A stretch of 16,479 nt of DNA from positions 1 to 16,479 of the forward strand of contig JBBKWQ010000277.1 in assembly GCA_037969115.1 (NCBI GenBank), given 5' to 3'. Shown piece by piece: positions 1 through 5,597 of this stretch (positions are counted from its first letter, which is position 1; each line of letters opens with the position of its first letter). Made by a program: the position numbers and the translations under genes. This DNA comes from JBBKWQ01 sp037969115. Lineage in GTDB: Bacteria > Actinomycetota > Acidimicrobiia > Acidimicrobiales > Ilumatobacteraceae. Below the pieces are notes generated by a model. It had not been told where the DNA came from, ran no database searches, and saw only the letters and a list, made by a program, of their open reading frames with translations.

Positions 1-59
1 GGCGCCGGCCGCTGCCGTGCATCGCCCACGTTGTGACACCGTGTCGTCAAGATGGGGTG
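1..59 (+). promoter_or_regulatory. radA upstream region with candidate leaderless -10
   Basis: No gene is visible in these 59 bases. The hexamer CAAGAT at 48-53 lies exactly 7-12 bases before the radA ATG at 60 and has the A at position 2 and T at position 6 that recur before other starts here. No convincing -35 is seen. If real, the radA transcript starts at its ATG. The match is weaker than the TANNNT boxes of disA, the cyclase and the receiver gene. Confidence 0.35.
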
Positions 60-1442
60 ATGGCGAAAACCAAGGTGGTGCAGGTCTGCACCGAGTGCGG
101 CACCCAGCATCCGAAGTGGGCGGGCCAGTGTGCGGGTTGCGGAGACTGGAACACGCTGGTCGAGGAGGTCGACGGCCCCATCGACGCGGCGATGGCGGCG
201 GCACCGGCTCCTCAGTCGACGGCTCGCCTCGTCGGCGACATCGACACGACCGTCGGGCATCCGCACACGACCGGGCTGAGCGAACTCGACCGGGTACTCG
301 GCGGCGGCATCGTCCCCGGATCCGTCACGCTGCTCGGTGGCGAACCGGGCATCGGCAAGAGCACCCTGTTGCTCCAGCTCCTCGCCAACTGGCCTGGGCG
401 CACGCTCTACGTGAGCGCGGAAGAGAGCGCTCAGCAGGTGCGCCTGCGGGCCGAACGCCTCGGCGCGGTGAGGCCCGACCTCTGGCTACTCGCCGAGACG
501 GCCATGCCGCACATCGTGTCGGCGATCGACGACATCAAACCCGAGCTCATCATCGTCGACTCCATCCAGACCGTTTCCGAACCCCAGTTGGGGTCCGCCC
601 CGGGCAGCGTGGTGCAGGTCCGCGCCTGCGCGCACCGCCTCGTCAGCGAGGCGAAGCGACGAGACATCCCCGTCGTGCTCGTCGGCCACGTCACCAAAGA
701 CGGCGGCCTGGCCGGGCCGCGGGTGCTCGAACACATCGTCGACACGGTGCTCGCGTTCGAAGGCGAGCGACATCACGCGCTTCGCCTGCTGCGGGCCACG
801 AAACATCGGTTCGGGCCCACCAACGAGCTCGGGCTGTTCGAGATGGCGTCGACGGGCCTCATCGGCGTGCCCGATCCGAGCACGTTGTTCCTCTCCGATC
901 GTCGAACCGGCATTCCGGGGTCGGCGGTCGTTCCGACGATGGAGGGGCAGCGCCCACTGGTCGTCGAGGTACAAGCGCTCACGTCAGAGGTGCCGTTTCA
1001 GGCCCCCGCTCGCCGAACGGCGCAGGGTCTCGACGGTGGTCGGCTCTCGCTGTTGCTCGCTGTGATGCAACAGCGGGCACGTTTTCCCACCCCGCAGTTC
1101 GATGTCTTCGCCTCTGCGGTGGGTGGCGTGAAGCTCGTCGAGCCCGGGCTCGATCTCGGCGTGTGCATGGCGGTTGCGAGCGCGATGCTCGATGTGCCGA
1201 TCGAACCCGACATCGCCGTGTTCGGTGAGGTCGGTCTCGGCGGCGAGCTCCGCCAGGTCGGGCAGGCCCAACGACGCCTGTCCGAAGCGGCGCGGCTCGG
1301 GTTCACGAGAGCAATCGTGCCCGCCAACTCACCCGATGTCGACAGCCCGATCCGGCTGGTTCGCGCCGCCACCCTGCCCGAGGCATTGGCGGCGGCGCAG
1401 CTGGTCGGATCCGTCCGGACATCGCAGCGGCGACACGACTGA
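60..1442 (+). CDS. radA: DNA repair protein RadA (Sms), RecA-like helicase with Lon-like C-terminus
   Basis: RadA is a RecA-family ATPase that drives branch migration of recombination intermediates; in Bacillus it also interacts physically and functionally with DisA, the product encoded next here. The 460-residue protein has the full family layout: an N-terminal C4 zinc finger (Cys10, Cys13, Cys24, Cys27), a Walker A loop GEPGIGKST at 94-102, the RadA-specific motif near 248-252, and a C-terminal Lon-protease-like domain from about residue 290. The RadA motif reads KHRFG instead of the usual KNRFG. ATG at 60 is preferred over an upstream in-frame start at 33 because the conserved protein begins MAKTK just before the zinc finger. 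disA follows after 61 bases on the same strand but has its own candidate promoter. The identification is secure. Confidence 0.96.
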   Translation: MAKTKVVQVCTECGTQHPKWAGQCAGCGDWNTLVEEVDGPIDAAMAAAPAPQSTARLVGDIDTTVGHPHTTGLSELDRVLGGGIVPGSVTLLGGEPGIGKSTLLLQLLANWPGRTLYVSAEESAQQVRLRAERLGAVRPDLWLLAETAMPHIVSAIDDIKPELIIVDSIQTVSEPQLGSAPGSVVQVRACAHRLVSEAKRRDIPVVLVGHVTKDGGLAGPRVLEHIVDTVLAFEGERHHALRLLRATKHRFGPTNELGLFEMASTGLIGVPDPSTLFLSDRRTGIPGSAVVPTMEGQRPLVVEVQALTSEVPFQAPARRTAQGLDGGRLSLLLAVMQQRARFPTPQFDVFASAVGGVKLVEPGLDLGVCMAVASAMLDVPIEPDIAVFGEVGLGGELRQVGQAQRRLSEAARLGFTRAIVPANSPDVDSPIRLVRAATLPEALAAAQLVGSVRTSQRRHD

Positions 1443-1491
1443 TCGTCGCGTCGTCGTCGTATCACCCCACGTCGTGGCCCACTTCGTCCCG

Positions 1492-1497
1492 TAGACT
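1492..1497 (+). promoter_or_regulatory. Candidate leaderless -10 box of disA (TAGACT)
   Basis: TAGACT fits the actinobacterial -10 pattern TANNNT and ends 6 bases before the disA ATG, so the predicted +1 is the A of the start codon. No Shine-Dalgarno sequence precedes the ATG. A short palindrome CCACG-T-CGTGG (1467-1477) covers the expected -35 region and could be an operator. This suggests disA can be expressed independently of radA. Confidence 0.6.
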
Positions 1498-1503
1498 CCG
1501 TAC

Positions 1504-2580
1504 ATGCCACAGCGGAGTAGCGGTGCGAACGAGGCGTTGCGCAACGCGCTCGCTCGCGTCGGTCCGGGAACTCCGCTGCGCGATGGCATCGATCGTGTCG
1601 TGCGTTCCAAGGCGGGGGCGCTGCTGGTGCTGTCGGACGGCCCCGACGTGTTGTCGATCTGTTCCGGCGGTTTTCTCGTCGATGCCCCGTACAGCCCGCA
1701 GCGGCTCAGCGAGTTGGCCAAGATGGACGGTGCCATCATCATCTCCACCGACGGCGGGCGCATTGCCCGGGCCAACGTGCACCTGGTTCCCGACCCCACG
1801 GTTCCCACCAGCGAGACCGGCACGCGTCACCGCACTGCCGAACGCGTGGCCCGCTCGCTGAACGTCCCGGTCGTGAGCGCGAGCGAGGAGATGGGGGTCA
1901 TCAACGTATACGCCGGGGGGTCGCGGCATCAGCTGCAAGAGATCGGCCGACTGCTCGACCGCGCCAACCAGGCATTGCAGACCCTCGAGCGGTACAAGAT
2001 CCGACTCGACGACGCGATCGCCAACCTCACCGGGGTCGAGCTGGAAGATGTCGTCACACTCCGAGACGTGTCCACCGTCGTGCAGCGCGGGGAGATGGTG
2101 CACCGGATCGCCGACGAGATCGAGACCATGATCATCGAACTCGGCGTCGATGCACGTCTCCTTCGTCTCCAGATCGACGAGCTGTACGGCGAGATCGACG
2201 ACGAGATCGATCTGGTCGTGGCCGATTACCTCCCCGCCGAGCGGCGCGTCGATGCGACGCAATCCCAGCTCTCGCGACTGTCCGATGACGACGTGCTCGA
2301 CCTCCGGACGGTGGCGGCCACCATGCATCGTGGAGGCGACCCCTGCGACCTCGAACAAGAAGTCGCTCCGAGGGGCCTGCGGTTGCTCCGTCGTGTGAGC
2401 CGACTGCCGAGCAGCACAGCGCTCGCGATCACCGACCATTTCGGAGAGCTCTCACGGCTCCAACGCGTCACCGTCGACGAACTCATGGGAGTCGACGGGG
2501 TCGACGAGACCACGGCACAGCTCGTCAAAGAAACGCTCGACCGGATCACCGAGTCGACGATTCTCGACCAGTACCACTAG
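1504..2580 (+). CDS. disA: DNA integrity scanning protein DisA, diadenylate cyclase
   Basis: DisA makes cyclic di-AMP from two ATP and scans DNA for branched structures, which stop its cyclase activity. The 358-residue length matches the family. The N-terminal DAC domain carries the catalytic motifs DGA at residues 75-77 and RHR at 108-110 (in GTRHRTAERVA), followed by a helical spine (about 150-290) and a C-terminal helix-hairpin-helix DNA-binding region (LMGVDGVDETTAQLVKETL, about 325-345). The octamer binds branched DNA through that region. It follows radA in the same orientation, a conserved pairing, and a strong hairpin lies downstream. ATG at 1504 is supported by the -10-like hexamer directly upstream. 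Confidence 0.96.
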   Translation: MPQRSSGANEALRNALARVGPGTPLRDGIDRVVRSKAGALLVLSDGPDVLSICSGGFLVDAPYSPQRLSELAKMDGAIIISTDGGRIARANVHLVPDPTVPTSETGTRHRTAERVARSLNVPVVSASEEMGVINVYAGGSRHQLQEIGRLLDRANQALQTLERYKIRLDDAIANLTGVELEDVVTLRDVSTVVQRGEMVHRIADEIETMIIELGVDARLLRLQIDELYGEIDDEIDLVVADYLPAERRVDATQSQLSRLSDDDVLDLRTVAATMHRGGDPCDLEQEVAPRGLRLLRRVSRLPSSTALAITDHFGELSRLQRVTVDELMGVDGVDETTAQLVKETLDRITESTILDQYH

Positions 2581-2632
2581 TCCGGCGTCGTGCCCGCCGG
2601 CACCGCCTCGAGCCAGAAGGGTCTCGACCGGG

Positions 2633-2665
2633 TCAGGCCCCGCCCGCGGTCGGGACGGGGCCTGA
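2633..2665. terminator. Strong hairpin between convergent disA and the secreted-protein gene
   Basis: TCAGGCCCCG (2633-2642) pairs perfectly with CGGGGCCTGA (2656-2665). Inside, CCCG (2643-2646) pairs with CGGG (2651-2654) around a CGGT loop, with A2655 bulged. That makes about 14 GC-rich pairs between two convergent genes, suiting a bidirectional terminator. There is no U-tract on either strand, so termination efficiency is uncertain. Confidence 0.6.
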
Positions 2666-2685
2666 TCAGTCGGCTTGCTCGGCTG

Positions 2686-3848
2686 TCAGTTCCCCATGTT
2701 CGGGAACGGTGGTGGTGGCGCGTAATAGCCGGTGATGTCGATGATGACATGCATCGATCCGGCCTGGTCGCCACCCCAGATCCTGATCTGTCGATTGCTG
2801 TCGATCGACACGACTCCGGCGTTGGCGATGTCGGCGCTGCCGTCGAAGTTCACCGCGGAGGCAGTGAAGCCGGCTGCGTCACCGGGTGTGACCGACACGA
2901 AGTTCGGGCCGGTCGGTGCGGTGATCGTGATGTTGTAGGCGACCGCGGTCGCGCCCGCTGGAACGGCGTCTGGTGCGGTGACGTTGCCGGGTCCGTCGTG
3001 GCCGTCCTTGATCGAGATGAGCTTCGACGCGTTGGGAGCCAGTAGACCGCTCTCGGCGAACGCCGGCTGACGTGAGTCGTAGGCGCGAACCGGTTCGACG
3101 GGGTGGAACACCGTGCCGGCGTCGGCCGACGAGGTGGGGACCTGGTAGCGGATTTCGACACCGCACAACACGTGGTCCGTCGTCGCAGCGTTGTCCAGCG
3201 TGACTCCCACGGTGTGGAACCGGTGGAACGAGTTGGTCAGGACCAAGCCGGTCGAACCGATGCTGCCGGTCACCTCGTCGGGCGTGACGTCGTGAAAGAC
3301 CGCCCCGACACCTGACAAGCCGGTCGTGTTGAACGACGCGACCAGTCGGTCGCTCCGAACGAACGTGCCGATCGGCGGCGCGATGAGAGGCTGCTCGATC
3401 TCGGCCCGCCGCAACGTGATGGTGATGTTCGCTGCGTCGTCGTCGACGCCGTAGAACGCCATCGCCGTGATCTTGGCGCCGTCGGGCAGTTCCACGGCTG
3501 CCATCACGGCGGTGTCCCCACCCGCGGAGGTGGAGTCGCTCGTGATGCACCGGCCGGTCCCGTGCCACTCGGTGACATCGCTGAAGTCCGTGCGTGCGAT
3601 GAACGCTGAGCCCGGTACGAACTTCGTGAGCAGCGTCGGGTCGTACGTGGTGCCGCCGGTGGTGATGGCCTCGGTGAGAGCGGGCGGATCGATGCCGTCG
3701 CTCTCGGTCTCACCGCTCAGAACGATGCCTGGCTCACTGGGTGGGGTCTCCTCGCCCTCGTCGCCGGCGTGGAGCGATCCAGCGCCGACAGCGGTGAATG
3801 TGAGCGCAGCAAGGCGATCACAGCAAACCTCCTCTTCGATTTCTTCAT
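2686..3848 (-). CDS. Secreted surface-type protein with apparent frameshift in its signal peptide
   Basis: About 387 residues if repaired. The C-terminal 140 residues (from PVRAYDSRQ, through VPAGATAVAYNITIT and a final IDITGYYAP) follow a pattern common in exported actinobacterial surface proteins that begin PVRxxDTR-like; no enzymatic function is known to me. The upstream 200 residues look beta-rich. The long frame has no credible signal peptide or start. ATG at 3848 in another frame begins MKKSKRRFAVIALL, a classic signal-peptide start, and the long frame continues LTFTAVGAGSLHA-GDEG, a fitting hydrophobic core and cleavage site. One missing G between 3806 and 3807 would join them. This may be an assembly error, a real mutation or phase variation. 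An AGGAGG at 3828-3833 precedes an in-frame GTG at 3821, but that start would remove the charged N-region. The downstream hairpin at 2633 probably terminates it. Confidence 0.7.
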
Positions 3849-3899
3849 GTGCCTGCTCGCTTTCGTGATGTGGGTGCCTTGGCACACCCGCCACGAACG

Positions 3900-3905
3900 A
3901 CAGTA
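3900..3905 (-). promoter_or_regulatory. Candidate -10 box for the secreted-protein gene (TACTGT)
   Basis: On the minus strand TACTGT fits TANNNT and would put transcription start near 3893, leaving a leader of about 45 bases before the ATG at 3848. No clear -35 is seen. Confidence 0.3.
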
Positions 3906-3946
3906 GAAAAGCTCACACGCACGATGTGGCGATTTTCAGCGGACGA

Positions 3947-4153
3947 CTATCCGGCGGCCGGGTCGATTCCGCTCCCCACGAGCAACCGGTTCCGTTCGAG
4001 GCCCGTGCTGGTGCGATTGCGTCCGTTCCAACGGGTGGCACGACCACTCGTGCCCACCCTGATCTCGAGTCGCACCGACCTCAGGACCGACCTGTCGGGA
4101 TCGACGACGAGAACCACACCGTTGCGGTCACCGTCGGTGAATCGCCTGCCCAT
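3947..4153 (-). CDS. Hypothetical ORF in frame behind the 29-codon ORF
   Basis: 68 codons, Arg-rich, starting MGRRFTDGDRNGVV and ending at TAG. Third positions are mainly G or C as in real genes here, but there is no ribosome binding site and no -10-like hexamer before the ATG. It lies in the same frame as the ORF at 4160-4249, with only one TGA and two sense codons (CGT CAG) between. It may therefore be the body of one longer protein whose exported N-terminus is cut off by the TGA. The strand-like segment LRSVRLEIRVGTSGRATRWN faintly recalls the end of minor-pilin-like proteins; I would not assign a function on that. Gene remnant, read-through product and non-coding are all open. Confidence 0.3.
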   Translation of the reverse strand: MGRRFTDGDRNGVVLVVDPDRSVLRSVRLEIRVGTSGRATRWNGRNRTSTGLERNRLLVGSGIDPAAG

Positions 4154-4167
4154 CTGACGTCACCGAC
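4133..4167. repeat. Inverted repeat spanning the in-frame TGA
   Basis: GTCGGTGA (4133-4140) and TCACCGAC (4160-4167) are perfect 8-base arms with 19 bases between. The TGA of the 29-codon ORF (4160-4162 on minus) sits inside one arm. A second copy, TCACCG at 4128-4133, abuts CGGTGA at 4135-4140. It could be a weak terminator or operator, or chance in GC-rich DNA. Confidence 0.35.
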
Positions 4168-4249
4168 CCGCCACGTCGGTCGCCAGGGCAAAAACGGCGA
4201 ACGAAACAGAGGCCATCGTGGTGATCAGCATTCGAATACACAGTGCCAT
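4160..4249 (-). CDS. Small 29-residue hydrophobic ORF with strong ribosome binding site
   Basis: ATG at 4249 is preceded by AGGAG with a 6-base spacer, one of the best Shine-Dalgarno matches in a window where most starts have none. The product begins MALCIRMLITTMASVSF and continues AVFALATDVAGR before TGA: a short basic start plus a hydrophobic stretch of about 16 residues, so either a single-pass membrane peptide or a signal peptide. The frame stays open after the TGA for 71 more codons to 3947. The genome encodes selA and selB, so selenocysteine insertion is possible in principle, but the TGA context (AGR-UGA-RQM) resembles no selenoprotein motif I know. A genuine tiny membrane protein and a broken gene are equally plausible. 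Confidence 0.4.
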   Translation of the reverse strand: MALCIRMLITTMASVSFAVFALATDVAGR

Positions 4250-4368
4250 CGCTCACTCCTCTTGGTTGATCGGTACTGATCCAGAGCGCGACGAGATCAA
4301 CTTCGTGCAAGAAGTCCGAAAAATTTCCGCCCGGTCGCGTGGGCGATCCGGTTCGGAATGCGCTCGAA

Positions 4369-4401
4369 GCGCCTCTGAACCACCGGTGGTTCCGGAGGCG
4401 C
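4369..4401. terminator. Long hairpin downstream of the PepSY gene
   Basis: GCGCCTC (4369-4375) and GAACCACC (4377-4384) pair with GGTGGTTC (4385-4392) and GAGGCGC (4395-4401), interrupted only by T4376 opposite C4393-G4394. It lies about 80 bases past the PepSY stop on the minus strand, in a stretch (4250-4479) otherwise without a recognisable gene. No T-run follows, so it is a terminator or RNA-stability hairpin by position only. Confidence 0.45.
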
Positions 4402-4479
4402 ACAAAGCGGTTCGGCAACCGGTGACTTGGAGCGAGCGGGGAGCCGGCCGGAGGAGGCGACGAAACGACGTGGCTCGCG

Positions 4480-4809
4480 TCAGCCGCCGTCGGTGGCGTC
4501 GTTCCCGTTGTCGTCGTCGGCCATCGTCTCGACCACCGAGAAGTCCCGGTCGAGTTGCACATCGACCTGGCTACCGTCGTCGAGCGTGACCTCGACCTCG
4601 AAGTAGCTGTCTTCGTCGCCGACCTCGGTTTCCGAGACGCGTCCCTCGCCGGTGTGATCGAGCGCGGCGCGACTCGCCCGCTTCAGGTCGTCGCCGACGA
4701 TCGGTGTGTCCGCATCACCGGACGACGTCGCAGCCGTGATCCCGGTCGTGACTGCAACGGCAGACCCGACGACCACGACCGCGGAAATGATTGCAGTGGT
4801 TCTCTTCAT
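4480..4809 (-). CDS. Small exported PepSY-like protein
   Basis: 109 residues. Residues 1 to about 30 (MKRTTAIISAVVVVGSAVAV onward) form a signal peptide or membrane anchor. The region from about 40 to 97 (LKRASRAALDHTGEGRVSE, then YFEVEVTLDDGSQVDVQLD, then FSVVET) fits a single PepSY unit, a domain of exported proteins thought to inhibit peptidases or modulate envelope processes. The C-terminus is Asp/Asn-rich and acidic. It diverges from a two-component system and shares a compact regulatory region with it. Such pairing of PepSY genes with OmpR-type systems is common and suggests a target or feedback partner of the sensor kinase. ATG at 4809 is preferred over GTG at 4830 because it gives the better signal peptide and has a -10-like hexamer at the leaderless distance. 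Confidence 0.75.
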   Translation of the reverse strand: MKRTTAIISAVVVVGSAVAVTTGITAATSSGDADTPIVGDDLKRASRAALDHTGEGRVSETEVGDEDSYFEVEVTLDDGSQVDVQLDRDFSVVETMADDDNGNDATDGG

Positions 4810-4815
4810 GGCGAC

Positions 4816-4821
4816 ATCTTC
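4816..4821 (-). promoter_or_regulatory. Candidate leaderless -10 box of the PepSY gene (GAAGAT)
   Basis: On the minus strand GAAGAT lies exactly 7-12 bases before ATG 4809, with A and T at the two key positions. The expected -35 region is covered by the candidate operator at 4832-4848, as in activator-dependent promoters. Confidence 0.45.
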
Positions 4822-4831
4822 CACCCTCACC

Positions 4832-4848
4832 CCTGACGCCAGCCTGAC
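4832..4848. promoter_or_regulatory. Candidate operator A: CCTGAC direct repeat, 11-bp period
   Basis: CCTGAC at 4832-4837 and again at 4843-4848, one per helical turn as in OmpR/PhoB-type operators. It lies 23-39 bases upstream of the predicted PepSY transcription start. A mirror-image copy is at 4875-4892. Binding by the adjacent regulator is inferred. Confidence 0.5.
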
Positions 4849-4874
4849 TCGTTGCCGCGCCCGTTTCCGCGTTC

Positions 4875-4892
4875 GTTCAGCAAGGCGTCAGG
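4875..4892. promoter_or_regulatory. Candidate operator B: mirror image of operator A
   Basis: Read on the minus strand: CCTGAC, five bases, GCTGAA (11-bp period). The nine bases GGCGTCAGG (4884-4892) are the exact reverse complement of CCTGACGCC at 4832-4840. It lies 22-39 bases upstream of the regulator's predicted start, the same offset as operator A from the PepSY start. Confidence 0.5.
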
Positions 4893-4901
4893 TATGCGCG
4901 C

Positions 4902-4907
4902 GAACAT
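4902..4907 (+). promoter_or_regulatory. Candidate leaderless -10 box of the response regulator (GAACAT)
   Basis: GAACAT lies exactly 7-12 bases before GTG 4914, with A and T at the key positions. No Shine-Dalgarno sequence is present. This supports the GTG as the start and operator B as an upstream activator site. Confidence 0.45.
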
Positions 4908-4913
4908 GATCCG

Positions 4914-5597
4914 GTGAAACTTCTCCTCGTCGACGACGACGACGCGCTCGCGGCGACGCTGCGACGCGGGCTGGTCGCCGACGGTTTCACCGTTGACGTC
5001 GCCGCCACCGGCGACGACGGATTGTGGATGGCGAGCGAGGGCGAATACGACCTGATCGTGCTCGACATCATGTTGCCCGGGCGCAACGGATTCAGGATCT
5101 GTGCCGACCTTCGCGCGGCCGACAATTGGACGCCCATCCTGATGCTCACCGCCAAGGACGGTGACCTCGACCAGGCCGAGGCGCTCGACACCGGGGCTGA
5201 TGACTACCTCACCAAGCCGTTCTCGTACACGGTGCTGGTTGCTCGCATTCGAGCGCTGACAAGGCGGGCGACGGGGAACCCGCCCCTGCCGATCGCGGTG
5301 GGCGATCTTCGGATCGACACGCGTTCGCAAAGGGTCGAGCGCGGTGGCACGCCGATCGAGTTGACCGCTCGACAGTTCCAGGTGCTCGAGTTCCTCGTGC
5401 GGCGGGCCGATCAGATCGTGTCGAAGACCGAGATCCTCGATGGTGTGTGGGAACACGACTTCATCGGCGACCCGAACATCGTCGAGGTCTACATCGGACG
5501 TCTCCGCCACCGAATCGACGACCCGTTCGGCCGCCATTCCATCGAAACCGTGCGCGGCGCGGGCTACCGCATCGTCGACGACGGTGTGCGCGCATGA
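4914..5597 (+). CDS. OmpR/PhoB-family response regulator
   Basis: 227 residues: an N-terminal receiver (1 to about 118) and a C-terminal winged-helix DNA-binding domain (about 128-222, ending VRGAGYRIV). Receiver residues are complete: acidic pocket D8/D9, phospho-acceptor D51 in VLDIMLPG, T79 and K101 in LTKPF. Its cognate kinase follows with a 4-base ATGA overlap, so the two are translationally coupled. Start is GTG 4914, giving the standard MKLLLVDDD beginning; no alternative fits. It probably controls itself and the divergent PepSY gene through the mirrored repeats between them. The stimulus is unknown. PepSY context hints at envelope conditions or metals, but nothing in the sequence decides. 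Confidence 0.93.
   Translation: MKLLLVDDDDALAATLRRGLVADGFTVDVAATGDDGLWMASEGEYDLIVLDIMLPGRNGFRICADLRAADNWTPILMLTAKDGDLDQAEALDTGADDYLTKPFSYTVLVARIRALTRRATGNPPLPIAVGDLRIDTRSQRVERGGTPIELTARQFQVLEFLVRRADQIVSKTEILDGVWEHDFIGDPNIVEVYIGRLRHRIDDPFGRHSIETVRGAGYRIVDDGVRA

Noticed and set aside
17..1228. Long Arg-rich open frame overlapping radA
   Set aside because: Shadow of radA in another frame; composition is that of an out-of-frame GC-rich gene.
3819..3833. AGGAGG followed by GTG 3821 as the secreted protein's ribosome binding site and start
   Set aside because: The AGGAGG is explained by Lys-Arg-Arg codons of the signal peptide, and starting at that GTG would remove the charged N-region. It is in the same frame as ATG 3848, so the frameshift problem remains either way.
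4133..4167. Inverted repeat at the in-frame TGA as a SECIS element
   Set aside because: In bacterial SECIS the hairpin follows the UGA with a short apical loop; here the TGA lies inside one arm and the loop is 19 bases. The protein context is not selenoprotein-like.
4128..4562. Minus-strand open frame of 144 codons overlapping the PepSY 3' end
   Set aside because: Overlaps the PepSY gene and the 29-codon ORF out of frame, has no ribosome binding site, and reads as low-complexity Arg/Pro/Thr sequence.
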